Assembly: GCA_002221725.1 (NCBI GenBank)
Contig: NJFT01000037.1
Coordinates: 179,287-243,286 of the forward strand
Length of the DNA stretch: 64,000 nucleotides
Source of the DNA: Scedosporium boydii
Taxonomy: Eukaryota; Ascomycota; Sordariomycetes; Microascales; Microascaceae
Reading direction: 5' to 3'
The notes beneath the pieces are model-generated. The model saw only the letters and a program-made list of their open reading frames with translations. It had not been told where the DNA came from and did no database searches. The position numbers and the translations under genes are program-made. Shown piece by piece: positions 35,082 to 46,479 of this stretch (positions are counted from its first letter, which is position 1; every line of letters begins with the position of its first letter).

Positions 35082-36948
35082 ATGGTGCTCCTCGCGCCAA
35101 AAGGGTCTTTGCGGTCTTTTGGTGTTTCTCTGAGATCTGCCTTGCCACTTTACCAGAGGTTTGGATTGAATCACCTCCAATTTTGCAACATGAGCTCCTC
35201 TCCAGCCAACCAGCTATGGGACCCTAGCCGCGGGATTCGATTCACCGCCAGGCAAGATGTCGTGGTCTATCCGGACCTCAGCACTTACCGATTCTACAGC
35301 ACGGAAATATCTGGTGAGGGGAGGTTTTCTACCGCTGCCGCCGATGCTGCCGATGCACCTGATGAGCCCCCCGAGCCATCTCCTGCATTCAACTCCTCTG
35401 ACATTCCAGCTACACACGATGTGAGCTCCCTTGATTCCGAGACTGAGACGGTGGGCAGCGAGGAGGTCGAACCGGAGCCTCCCGTCACATCGCTAGATTA
35501 CAACATTTCTGCAAAGCTGTTTAAGGATGCAAAGGCAGCGAAAGAGGGCACCCCTGGGTCGTTTTGGTCGTATACTATGTACCGTGGCCCTCTCGTGGAC
35601 GGTATCGAGAAGAGAGTCAAGGTTCACTATTGCAAGACCAAGTTCTCGACTGAAAGAGCATGCCAGTATTTCCTTGATGAGAAGGTCATAGGCTTTGATC
35701 TTGAGTGGGAAGCGAACGCTACAGCCAATCAAGGCCCGCGATCGAATGTGTCGCTCATACAAATTGCGAGCCCGAGCCGCATCGGCCTCTTCCACATCTC
35801 TCAGTTCCCTGTCCGAGACGCCATGGTTGCGCCGTCCTTCAAGAAACTCATGGAAGATCCTGGGATTACCAAGGTCGGTGTAGCCATTAGCAACGACGCT
35901 ACACGCCTCTCGAAATTCCTCAAAATAGACTGCAAGGGCCTCTTTGAGCTCAGTCACCTCTATCGGCTCGTCAAGTACAGCCGTCTGGGGATGCCCCGCA
36001 TGGTAAACAAGAAACTTGTCCCCCTAGCTAAGCAGACGGAAGAATGTCTTGGACTGCCACTATTCAAAGGCCAGGATGTCCGATCTAGCAAATGGTCGAA
36101 GCCACTGAATATGGCCCAAATAATATGTAAGTAGTAGCACACCATGACTTCTCTGACGAAGCGTCTGTCCGCTCTTCTGTGCTAAGACTGGTGATCTAGA
36201 CTCTGCGTCAGATGCCTACGTTGGCCTACAGCTGTACTATGTTCTCGAAAAGGAGAGGGAGTCCCTTGATCCATGTCCCCCGCGCCCCTTCCATGCCGAA
36301 CTTAAGCTGCCTATTCGGCTGAGCTACAATGTAACGGTAGCCAACACTGATGGAGCACCCGGCGCAGATGCCGGCGATGCAGCTACCTTAGGAGAGGAAT
36401 CAACAATCCTGACGGAGACTGGAGAGGCTGATGCGGCGCCCGAGGCTGGGGTGGATAATAACCCAAATGCCTGCCCGTCTCCGTCCAGCGACCGGGTAAG
36501 GGACAAACGCCCTGCGAAGAAACCTAGGGTGTCCAAGCGCGTTTCTTCCAGCGATGACCGCATTGTCGCAGCTGAGACGTGGGTTAAGCAGTACTGTGCT
36601 GAGAGGACCAAAGTTAATGCTCGCCCCGCCCAACTCCGGGCATATTATATCTGGCGTGAAGATAAGAGCTTGGATCCCCAGGCCGTTGCTAAGTTACTTC
36701 GAGATCCGCCTCTGCAAACTTCTACAGTTGTCAGCTACATCCTGATGGCAATCAAGGTCGAGGGCCTGGCCTACGATAAAGACAGGCTTAGAAACGAGGT
36801 TTTAAGCCTTGTTCCTCAATCACTATACAAAGATTTGCACCAGGCCACTAGAGATGGGGAACCAAGTCAGATTTCCAGGGACAATAGCACCGTGGAAATA
36901 AAGGCTACTGGGGGAAAGCCTTGTCCTCCAGCTATTGAGAGTGAATAA
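35082..36948 (+). CDS. WRN-like 3'-5' exonuclease (DEDDy) with C-terminal HTH region, no helicase
   Basis: This is predicted to remove nucleotides from DNA or RNA 3' ends with two metal ions. There are two exons, 35082-36126 and 36200-36948, with a 73-base intron (GTAAGT..ATCTAG), giving 597 aa. The exonuclease fold spans about residues 185-365. Exo I is GFDLEWE (D206, E208), exo II is ISNDATRL (D272) and exo III is YSASDAY (Y349, D353), so all DEDDy positions are present. The intron splits the codon of the exo III tyrosine. Residues about 490-550 (LRAYYIWREDKSLDPQAVAK onward) resemble the helix-turn-helix found at the C-terminus of RecQ/WRN proteins. A basic, Ser-containing N-terminus could be a mitochondrial presequence; the ATG at codon 37 is an alternative start that would remove it. 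The flanking regions are disordered. Confidence 0.88.
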
Positions 36949-37515
36949 GTGTGCAAAACCCTTTCGTTCTCTCACTTACGGCAAGACATGGACACACCGC
37001 GATAATCTATGTGCCACTTCGCCGACTTCCTATATTCCTTGGATCCTTCTATGTCTTGGATTCCTTTATTCATCACACTCCCCAAAACAATAAACATCTT
37101 GGTTTCCTCATCACCACGTCCTCGGAGACCTCCAGACGCGCCTGGCCACAACCTAGGTTTCGACATCAAGTCTTCTATCAACAATCAATCGTAACCAGCG
37201 TCAAAACAAGACAAGTTTCGTCTCACATAACACTGCGTATTCAATCCCTGGTATGTCCTGTATCCTTCAGCCCTGATTATGCCTAGCCGACCACGCGTAC
37301 CAAATCCAGAAGCCGAGACAAGTCCTCACACAAGTCAAGAAGCGATCTGACTCGTTTCAACAGCAATTCACCCTAGATAAACAAGGCCCAAGGGAAGTAA
37401 ATAAATTAATTGACGTCTAGCTGCCCTAGTTCCCCAGAAACAATTCTTGGGGCGTGAAGCAGAATCAAAAAGGGACGGATCAGGACCCAAATGAAGCTTG
37501 TTTCCTCGTGGCAGC
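36949..37515. other. intergenic region between the exonuclease gene and the uncharacterised gene
   Basis: About 570 bases between two rightward genes. It must include the exonuclease 3' UTR and the promoter of the next gene. I see no motif, repeat or RNA gene that I can support. Confidence 0.4.
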
Positions 37516-38274
37516 ATGACGACTCCTCAGGGCGAGGACCTGGTTCCGGTTCCGGATCCCGTGCCGCCCACCGTCTCGTTGATAACCGCTCCAGAGCCCA
37601 CTGCAACCACATCTACCGAGCCAGTTGTGTCGCACCAAGCCACACCTAGGCCGAAGCATCCAGCACACAGTCGTTCGCTAAGCAGGGACACCCTAGCTGC
37701 CATCACCGGGGCTGCCCTCTTATCTGCAACGTCATCACCTAACCCACCTCCTCCCGGCCCTGGAGATAATGCGGCCGAAAGCGAGCAGGCTTCAGCTCAG
37801 GAAATTGAACGAAGTGGCACCCCCGCATCGGAGATTTCGAGCTACGAGGAGTTCCCTTCCTTCGAGAGTTACGCTACCCGCTCGACCTTTAGTCTCACGC
37901 GCTCTCTTTCCCTCGGTCGTGCGGGCCGTGCGACAAAGCCAGCCAACGGTACGTCTCCGCCGAAAGGTGAGCGGAAGCCTGGTCTGTTTGAGACATGGCT
38001 CGGTAGCCCCAAGCGCACCTCCAGAGCCGCCGCCTCACCGGGTCAGACTCCCGCGCAGGCCAAGGCCGACAGAGATGCGTGGATCGGAGAGACTCTGTCC
38101 AAGACGCAGATTTGCCTCTGGGCGGGCCCTTGGCGTTGCCGACCTTCGGGCGAGTTCATCTGCCCTTGTGGAGAGCACAAGATGGACGGTGACAGCGAGT
38201 GGATCCGCGTGATTGAGGAGGAGAGGACCGGTGGCCGATTGCGAGTTGGAGTTTTGCGCAAGGATCTTGCATGA
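37516..38274 (+). CDS. uncharacterised protein with a Cys-rich C-terminal module
   Basis: I do not recognise this 252-aa protein. The frame is continuous from ATG at 37516 to the stop at 38272-38274, with regular codon use. Residues 1-165 are Pro/Ser/Thr-rich and probably disordered, with an Arg/Ser stretch (TFSLTRSLSLGRAGRA). The last 85 residues look folded: a Trp-containing lead-in (GLFETWLGSP, then DAWIGETLSKTQICLWAG) is followed by C-x6-C-x7-C-x-C with a following H (WRCRPSGEFICPCGEH), then a beta-rich end (WIRVIEEERTGGRLRVGVL). The four Cys and His could bind zinc, which is inference. No signal peptide or membrane segment is seen. It converges on VPS68 with only 278 bases between stops. 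Confidence 0.75.
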   Translation: MTTPQGEDLVPVPDPVPPTVSLITAPEPTATTSTEPVVSHQATPRPKHPAHSRSLSRDTLAAITGAALLSATSSPNPPPPGPGDNAAESEQASAQEIERSGTPASEISSYEEFPSFESYATRSTFSLTRSLSLGRAGRATKPANGTSPPKGERKPGLFETWLGSPKRTSRAAASPGQTPAQAKADRDAWIGETLSKTQICLWAGPWRCRPSGEFICPCGEHKMDGDSEWIRVIEEERTGGRLRVGVLRKDLA

Positions 38275-38552
38275 TGGTTTTTTTCATGACGACGGAACGA
38301 AATGATGAGAGCATGGAATGATATATAGCGTATGCATTATTCCCTAACCTCCGAATCGAGTCGAATAAGAGGAAAACGATAAATAGAAAATTTCCTTGAG
38401 GACAAGTAGTCCGGTATGGTACAATAAAAGACGCCCGCAGTGCATCAGACCCATGTTTCCCACTTTGTAAACCTACCCATTGCCTCCGTGACAGCTATCC
38501 CCCTGCATACTCGATCCCTAATATACCCTAGCTACCCGAACTACAGCCCCGT

Positions 38553-39254
38553 TTATAGAGCGAGATTATACGAGTACTCGTCCTCCATGTTCTGGCTTAC
38601 CCATAGCACCGCGGAGCTAGTTTGGAAGGACAATGTCAGTAACTTCTCATCCCCACAGAGGCTGCAATAGCGGGAGAGTGAGCAAAGAGAGGTAGAGAAG
38701 AGCGTAAGAACCTACCTCAACCCAACCAATGCATTCGAAACAACATTCTCAATCCCCATGCCCAAGGCAGGCATCTTAACATCCTTCACAACAAACTTGA
38801 GAACAAAGACTGTGACGCCTCCGGCCATACCGCCAGCGAGAGCAGCGAAGCCAATAAAGAGGACGACGCGGGCCTGCCACGCAACGCCAGAGGACCCAAA
38901 GCCGTTATTCCAGTCGGAGCTGAGGCGCTGCTTCTCGACGCTGTTGATGATGAGCATGCCGAGGGTGGAGAAGATGAAGGGGAGCCAGTCGACGAAGGCT
39001 ACGTGGACATCTTCGGCGCCGTTTTTGGGCGACTTGGACCAGACGGCTGAGTCGAGCATGACGTAGAAGGCGAGGGAGAACTATTTGGGCGGGAGAGGTT
39101 AACTGTCTGTTAACTAATCGTTTGGCGGAGAATGGGGAAAATTGGAGGAGGGGAGCCTTACGAGGCCGCCTGCGGCGTAGACTCCGGCGTTGCGGGCCCA
39201 GATGCTGTTAAGCCATTCTGGCTTGCGGAATTTCCAGAGTCTTTCTTCCTCCAT
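38553..39254 (-). CDS. VPS68: vacuolar sorting protein VPS68 (TMEM50/UPF0220 family)
   Basis: This is a small polytopic membrane protein of the endosomal/vacuolar system; the yeast protein works with Vps55 in late-endosome to vacuole traffic. There are three exons, 39162-39254, 38716-39080 and 38553-38616, with introns of 81 and 99 bases, giving 173 aa. It starts MEEERLWKFRKPEWLNSIWA, continues with NAGVYAAGGL joined to FSLAFYVMLDSAVWSKS across intron 1, and ends SAVLWVSQNMEDEYSYNLAL. All of these are strongly family-like. Four hydrophobic segments can be placed at about residues 23-45, 63-82, 97-122 and 138-160. The last exon is short, and its assignment rests on the family-typical C-terminus. 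Its start faces SEC8 across 735 bases. Confidence 0.93.
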
Positions 39255-39989
39255 TGTGGTGATGCCTAGCGCCGGTCGTTGGTCGGAGTTGGCGGGGGTA
39301 GAGCTGGGTTCGTAGTGGTAACGGGATGAGACGGGTGGGTGCACGTTATCCGGAATATCGCTCTTCGGTTTCGCAGTCGCTTGGGTACGAGGATATTCTA
39401 CGCGCAATTCTTGGGGAGCTCGGCCGAGCTTATCGTCAAGTTATCGGGGTGGTCGGTGTTCCGCTAGGTCGTTGAGATGACATGACGAAGCTCAAGGCTG
39501 CGGCGGTCGCTACTCCCGCCTTGGCCGTCTTGATCTAGCTTCGCTGCTCACGTAATGAAACGGATCCAAATCGTTAGATATGTCACGTGGGTTTCAACTG
39601 GCCGCCACCTGACTGGACTTGGACCATCACAAAGCATGTGGATCCCTCGAATCTAGGTACCTTTGTACCTCATCTGGGGAACCGGCAGAGCAAGGTGTTT
39701 CCGTCATCTCTCAAGCTACCAAGTAATAATAGTGGACGCTTTCAGGGATAGAGAACTCGAGGTTTCACTTGGGCAGTTCAAGAATCGGCGATGATTGACT
39801 GAATTCACTGTTCTAAAAACAACACTCCTTTTGACCTATTGTTGTTCTTTTCCCCCCAACGATACCTAACAGTACTTTTTGAAGAAGCCACAGACCAGTT
39901 GTCCCACCAATTGCGTAGGGAGGATCATGCACCTCCCAAGCCTCCATCGGTAGCACAATAGTGAAGTATCGCATTCATGTTCCACCAAC
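39255..39989. promoter_or_regulatory. bidirectional promoter between VPS68 and SEC8
   Basis: This 735-base stretch separates two divergent membrane-traffic genes. The side next to SEC8 has a T/C-rich run (around 39845-39860) typical of a fungal core promoter. No specific binding site is assigned. Confidence 0.45.
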
Positions 39990-42900
39990 ATGTCGAGGCG
40001 TTACGGTATGACAACAGGCCGTAACGGCGGCTACGGTTCCAATGGATACGGTGGAGGAGGAGGAGGGAGCGGTGGGAGCGGAGGCGGAGGCGGAGGAGGT
40101 TACGCCAGTAGCAGGCGCGACGACGACTACGATCCGTACGGAGATTCCTACGGCAGCGACAACAGATATGCGAATAACGGCCCTCCGCCGCCGCCTGCGA
40201 TAAGAACGAGATCACCACCGCCCGTGCGAAACGGAGGCTACGCCCAAGCCCAAGCTCAAGCTCAAGCCTCTCGACAACCATCGCGACCGAGGATGGGCGA
40301 GACAAATGCGGAACGACAGATCAACCAGGTTGTTGATATCATCAAGGAGGAGTGGCCCGCCCTCTGCGAGGCTGAATGCATACCCGTGCAGCTTGCGCTG
40401 CAGCTGCTCGACAACAGCTCCGTCGGCCGTGCGCACGAGTATCGAAATTTCAAAAAGACGCACAAGTTCCTCCAGGAGTCGCTGAAAAATATCGTGAACG
40501 AGCACCATCAAGGTTTTAACAGCTCCATCGGCACGTTCCACAAGATCCAGGGAAGCATACAGGTGTCGCAGAAGAGGGTCCGCGCTCTCAAGGAGTCTCT
40601 CGCCTCGTCCAAGGCGAACCTCTGCCAGAGCGATCCCGAGCTCCAGAAGCTTTCCAAGACGTCGCAAAAATACGACGAATTGATTCAGCTTTTTGATGAG
40701 CTTGAGGAGCTTCGCCAGGTGCCGGACCAGCTGGAGGCTCGAATCTCTGAGAAGCGATTCTTGACGGCGGTCGAGGTGCTGCAGAATGCGCTCCGCAAGC
40801 TTCGGAGACCCGAGCTCGATGATATTGGGGCGCTGAGCGACCTTCGAAGCTATCTTGCGAACCAGGAGACGGCGTTGATGGATATCCTTGTGGAGGAGCT
40901 ACATGAGCACCTGTACCTCAAGTCCCCGTACTGTCAAGAGCGGTGGCAGAACCTGGCTAAGAACCAAGGCACTACGCATGATTCGTGGGGCGATTCCGCG
41001 ACGGTCGCGCCTTTCCATCAGCTGATGGAAGCTATTGACTTTGAGCAGACCGTGGCAGAAGACCCTGCCAGAAACCCAGAGTCCGACACCTTTTACTATA
41101 TTGGTTTACTAGTGGAGGCGCTGAACAAGCTCGGTCGCCTCCAAAATGCCGTGGACACTTTGAAGCAGAGACTACCCGTTGAACTCTTCAATGTAGTCAA
41201 CGAAACGATAAACGAGGTGGACCAGAGACATCCCAGCTCCTTGCGTGGCGGTTCCTCGAACAGCCATGGGCTCCACATCTACGGCAGCCGCGAGACAAAG
41301 ATGAGAGCGGATGTGATTTACGATTTGCTCTGGACACTATACGGCAAATTCGAGGCGATTGCCGAGGGCCAGCGTGTCTTCCACGAATCCATCAAGGCAC
41401 TCATTCGACGTGAAGGAGCGGGCAATAACAGTGCCCTACTGGGTAGTTTCAAGGAACTCTGGAACCTTTACCAGAACGAGATCCGCTCGTTGCTGCACAA
41501 CTACGTCACAACAGACGCGGATGTCTACGAGTTCAACTCGTCTGCTGATGTAGGAGCGGCGATTGGTGGAAAGAAGGACGGGAAGAAGGACTTGTTCAAG
41601 TTCTCCGAGGCCGATGTGAAATCGACGGAGATGACGACCGAGTTCGAGGCGCTGGAGAACATCATCCAATCCGCAGTACCAGGCTTGACCAGCGGTGGGG
41701 GCCGGGGAGGAGATAAGAAGGCGTCATTGATCGGTATCCGCTCATTCATGGACGGTGGTGGAAGCCGGAAGGAGAGCGAATCCAGCTACGAAAATCGGCA
41801 GACGGCCAAAACGTACAAGTCGCTTGTGGAGCCCAGCGTATTCAACATGAGTCTCCTCTTGCCGCCGACGTTAGTCTTCCTGCAGCGCCTCAAGAACATC
41901 GTACCGCCAGGCTCCGACTTGGCCACGAGCACGCTGACGTCGTTCCTGGATAACTTCCTGGTTAACGTTTTCCAGCCGCAGCTCGACGAGACGTTGGCCA
42001 AGCTGAGCGAGATAATCTTTGGCGAGCTCGATTCATTCCTCCAAGACCAAGACTGGAGAAAGGTTGCTAAGAGACCAGTGCTCAAGGGTACGACGGCTTT
42101 CTTCACGGTCGTGACGGCGTTCTGCAAGATGCTCGCGACGATACCGCATGACCAGGCGCTGAGCACGTTGATCATAACGCAGATGATGCGGTACTACGAG
42201 CGCTGCCTTGCCTGGTATAAGAGCCTAGTCACGAAAGCGCAAGAGCAGCCCAGCGAGCAACATAGCATGCGCGCCTCGGCGAAGATGGCGCTGGAGCAGA
42301 GCGCGATCAACGAAATCGTCAAGAAGATCTGGACCGGCGAGAAGTCCGACCCCGAGCTGCTGGAGCGGGAGATTCAGCTACTCATGGAGCAGACGAACGA
42401 GAGCCCTTTCGAGCTGAGCGATATCATTCAGGATCGCGATACTATTTCGTCTTTGTGTCTGCTCTATACTAGTATGAAGTGGCTGTCTATCAAGATTGCG
42501 AGCCTGCGCCATATTACGAACCAGGATACGGACTCGTCGAGGCCTAATTTGCCACGGCAGTCTAATCGAAGGTGGACTTTGATGAATGATCCAGGCAAGG
42601 CTGCAGACGATCAAGGCCCGGTGCACTTGCCTATGACGCAAGAGACAGTAGTGTAAGTGAAATATTTTCTCTCAAGGCTTTATCCCACATCGACATACTA
42701 ACGGAGACACCAGGGCTTTTGACGGAATTCTGTCGTCGTACGAGGACCTTGCGCAGGCAGCGCTCCTTACGCTCCGCATGGAGTCCCGCTGCAAAATTAT
42801 CTACTCTCTGCACATCGTCCTTTCTCCGGAGACGGCGCCGTACGTTCTTGACCAGGAGGTCAGGGAGCCCGATCCGGAGATTCTTAGCCTCAATTCCGAA

Positions 42901-43386
42901 TTGGTTGCTTCCGACGAGACCATCGTGCGGTACCTGCGCGAAAAGGAGATTTCCTTCATCCGCACGGGCCTCGGGCTCCTGGTAAACAGATACCTCGTGG
43001 GCAACGCGCGGATGGCATCGCCGATGAACTCCAACGGGTGCGGCCGCATGCAGCTCAACATCCTCGTCCTGCAGCAAAACCTCAAGAACATTGAGGACGG
43101 CGTGAACCTCTCCCGCACCTCCAACTACTTCGACCTCTTCGACAAGGGCCCCGACGCCATCGTCGCCAAGGCCAAGGAGGTTTCGGAGATTCAGCAAAAG
43201 ATGGCGGCGGAGGAGGACGGGGCGGCGCCGGCCGGAGAAGTGTTTACGTACGATGAGCTCAAGGATTTGATGGAGCTTTGCTATAGTCAGCAGTTGAATG
43301 ATCCTGAGAGGGGAGTGACGGCGGCGGCGAAGAGGGAGATGGCGGATAAGATGTTGAATTTGAGCGAGTTCTTGTGGCAGAGCTAG
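39990..43386 (+). CDS. SEC8: exocyst complex component SEC8 (EXOC4)
   Basis: This is a subunit of the octameric exocyst, which tethers secretory vesicles at hyphal tips and septa. There are two exons, 39990-42652 and 42714-43386, with a 61-base intron (GTAAGT..CACCAG, with a CTAAC branch site), giving 1111 aa. The first 100 residues are low-complexity: a Gly/Ser/Tyr run, a Pro run and an AQAQAQAQA stretch. The conserved Sec8 N-terminal domain begins around residue 105 (ERQINQVVDIIKEEWPAL) and continues with RNFKKTHKFLQESLKNIV and a coiled coil through about residue 260. The helical-bundle C-terminus reaches LSEFLWQS at the stop. Length and order match fungal Sec8. An ATG further downstream would remove the low-complexity tail, so the exact start is less certain than the gene. 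Confidence 0.95.
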
Positions 43387-44079
43387 GGGATTTTTGTAGG
43401 GGTTTTTTTTTTTTTCTCGTTCATGTGTGTTTCATTCATTCGGTATATAAAGGGAAGGGGAGGGATGTGTTGGTAGGTCTAGCTGTCTGTCGCTACCAAG
43501 TGTGGTCTTTTTTTTATATTTATGAGGGGATGCGCATTCGGGGTGAGCGGCCTTCTTCCGGATGTGTGTATGAGAGCTAAGATGACGATGGTACTATGTT
43601 GTGTATATCATACAATACCCTCAATGTTGAAGATGAATGGGTCCGGATAGGGAGAGAATCTACAGGCGAGATTCGGTACAACCTTTCGAGCATGATGTGA
43701 GATATGTTGCAAGTGTCTACGCCGTTCGTTTACAGCGTTCGGCCTTGGGGCAAGACTGAGCTGGTTGAGGAGAGTGTGGATGAGGATTCCTTTCCAGCCT
43801 TGCAAAAGAATCTCTCTCTATATTTGTCCATGTCAAGAAAGGTGTTGTTAGCGTTGCCACAGCCCAGTCGTCGCTGCAAGGCTGAACTAGTGTTGATGGC
43901 GGGGCATTTCCAGCCTTGCAAAATTTCCAAAATTATTTTTTTTTTTCTTCTTGCAACCTTATTTTTTTTCGACATTCTCCTCGACCAGACCAAACTGCCA
44001 CCAATTCCCAACCCACCACAAGGAAGTTTGCTCAATTGAATTCGAATATTTTCGGGGACGTTATAAAAAGGCCCTCATA
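43387..44079. promoter_or_regulatory. SEC8 3' region and YTM1 promoter with local repeats
   Basis: About 690 bases between two rightward genes. Poly(T) runs near 43405 and 43935 flank a set of short repeats at 43791-43923 (listed separately). TATAAAAAG lies only about 18 bases before the YTM1 ATG, too close for an ordinary TATA box. No open frame is supported. Confidence 0.5.
43791..43923. repeat. direct and inverted copies of CAGCCTTGCA upstream of YTM1
   Basis: The 17-base word TTTCCAGCCTTGCAAAA occurs at 43791-43807 and again at 43907-43923. The inverse core TGCAAGGCTG lies between them at 43875-43884. The inverted pair could form a 10-base stem with a 26-base loop. All three copies are within 290 bases of the YTM1 start. 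Confidence 0.65.
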
Positions 44080-45566
44080 ATGGCTGCGGCCCAAGTAAAG
44101 GTCGTTTTTACGACCAAACACACAGACATCGAGCTCCCCGAAGAAAAAAGGCAACTCGTCGTTCCCTCAGGTTCGTTCGCACATCCTCTCCGCCCCTCTC
44201 TCAACTCCGCCAAGCGCTTTTCCTAACTCTATGATCTCTTCTATCAGACATCAAACGCTATGGCCTCTCCCAGATCCTCAACCACTCGGACATGCTCGCC
44301 ACCTCCCACCCCATCCCCTTCGACTTCCTCATAAACGGATCCTTCCTCAAAGGCACGCTCGCCGAACATCTCGAGCGCTCCGGAATCTCCCTCGAAGGCA
44401 CCGTCACGCTCGACTACGTCCCCAGCCTCCTCCCTCCTTTTTACGAAAATAGCTTCCTGCACGAAGATTGGGTGTCCGACATCGACGTGCTCTCATCCAC
44501 ATCCCTGGCCGTCAAGGCGCTCCTGGCCAAGGAAGGAGGAGAGTTCGACGTCGCGGGCGAGAGGTTACTGAGCGCTAGTTACGACAAGTTGCTGCGCGTG
44601 TGGGATCGCTCGGGCCAGATGCTCGCCGTTTCGCCCGACGCCGCGAACGGAGGCCACAGGAGGCGCGTGAACACGGCCAAGTTCCTCTCGCCCAGCAAGA
44701 TCGTCTCGGCCGGCATCGAGGGCACAGTGTTGGTCTGGGAATACGCCGAAACGGCCGGAAGGGGAAACCTCAAGCCCGTGCTGGAACTCTGCGCACATGA
44801 CGACCAGATTAGGGACATTTCCGTGCACCATGCCAGCGGCAAGTTCCTCACCGCCTCGTCGGACGGCCGCGTCGGTCTCTGGACGGCCTCGCGCAAGGCT
44901 GCTCCGGCCTACGAAGCGCCCGAACAGACCTCCCGCTCGACGAAGCGCGTCAAGAGTTCCGTCAAGCTGCAGCAGCGCGGACCGCTCGCCATGGCGACGG
45001 TGTCGGACAAGCCCGTCACGGCGGCGATATTCCACCCTTCGGACGCGTCGGTGGCCTACGCATCCTCCATGGACGGCTCCGTGCGCACCGTCGACCTCGC
45101 GACGCAGAAGATCGTGTCTTCGCTCACGACGATGCATCCTCTCCGCTGCCTCACGGCGCTGACGAACTCGCCGCTGCTAGCTGCGGGAACCACGGCCAGG
45201 CACATCACGCTCATCGACCCTAGGCAGTCGGCGGCCACGACGTCCGTCATGACGCTGAGGGGTCACCTCGGCTGGGTGGAGAGCGTGAGTGCGAGCCCCG
45301 AGAATGAGTATAGTCTCGTGTCGGGCTCGTGGGACAGTACGTGTAAGATTTGGGATTTGAGGAGCGTGAGGGCGGGTACGAAGGAGGAAGGGGGCGGGAG
45401 AGTGTGTGATGAGGTGGTGTATACGATTCCGAGGGAGAGCATGAAGGATGCGAAGGTGAAGCCTGATGGGAATGGGGGGAAGGTGTTGAGGGTGAGGTGG
45501 GATGCTAGTTGGGGGATTATATCGGGCGGTGAGGATCGTCAGGTGCAGATAAATAAGGTTGGCTGA
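44080..45566 (+). CDS. YTM1: ribosome biogenesis protein YTM1 (WDR12)
   Basis: This is a member of the Nop7-Erb1-Ytm1 (PeBoW) complex in 60S subunit maturation; its ubiquitin-like NLE domain is pulled by the Rea1/midasin ATPase. There are two exons, 44080-44170 and 44248-45566, with a 77-base intron (GTTCGT..TATCAG), giving 469 aa. The NLE domain covers about residues 5-90 (VKVVFTTKHTDIELPEEK joined to DIKRYGLSQILNHSD, then FDFLINGSFLKGTLAEHLE). A linker with the YENSFLHEDWVSDI motif leads into seven WD40 repeats, such as LLSASYDKLLRVWDRSG, FLTASSDGRVGLW and LVSGSWDSTCKIWDLRS. The protein ends shortly after the last blade. The start gives the canonical short lead-in to the NLE fold. Confidence 0.95.
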
Positions 45567-46479
45567 AGAGGTCCGGCTGGGGACGTGAGAGGGTGGAGGT
45601 GAGTGGAGAGTGTATGAAGGTTAGGTCACAAAAAGGAGGCTTGGATGTTGATTTAAGGAACTAGAGTATAGGAGAATTTATAGATGTCAAGAAACAGATA
45701 CCCTGATCTACATCTGCCTGATCCGTAATGACGAAGGCTACATGATATCGAAATCAAGTACGGTCTTCAAGAGGTGAGAGCCTTCGACCGCGCCTTTACT
45801 TCAAGCTGTGACTATCGATCCACACAACGCGAGGTCTACCGTTTAGTCCAGGTGAAGATAAAGAGCAGCAAATGGAATCAGAACAGAAGAACACAAAAAG
45901 TTTAAGCATTAAAAAAAGGTCCCAGGGGCTAAAGACGTCCTAAAACCCAGCCTGTAATCGTACATGGACAAATACTCCAACAAACTTGGATGCCAATATC
46001 CTCGAATAGAACAAACAAAAAAACAACACACATAACCAAATCTTCGACCCTGATAAACCCGTCTCAGGGGGTAAAGAATGCCCAGATCCACCTCCCCCCC
46101 TCTTTGCCCGAAACTTTAAACAATATCCCACGCCCAAGTCATCATGTCTCTATGATTTCCCGTGGTTTCCCCCGTCCTCATCCCCCAAAAGTTCCGGAAA
46201 CAAAACAAGGCGAGTCATGAAAAGAAACTCCGTCAAGATGCCATGCCGAAAGGAGAAAAAAACCTGCTGAGCCAAGCAAGGTCGGTACCTTTTTTCTTGC
46301 TGGCGGAAACTCGAAACTCCGTTGCTTAGAAACGAAAAAAGAAAGAGATATCTCCCTGTACTCCATCCAAATGAGAGCAGTGCGCCCCGAAAGAAAGAAA
46401 AGAAAATGAACCAGAAGAGAGAACGCAAAAACAGTACTAAAAAACAGGGCAAAGACATGACAAAGGCCTAAAACTCAGC
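45567..46479. other. convergent 3' region between YTM1 and CYK3
   Basis: About 910 bases between converging stop codons. It should hold both 3' UTRs. The CYK3 side has A-rich runs on the plus strand (46011-46024, 46330-46410). I see no coding or RNA gene signal. Confidence 0.5.
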
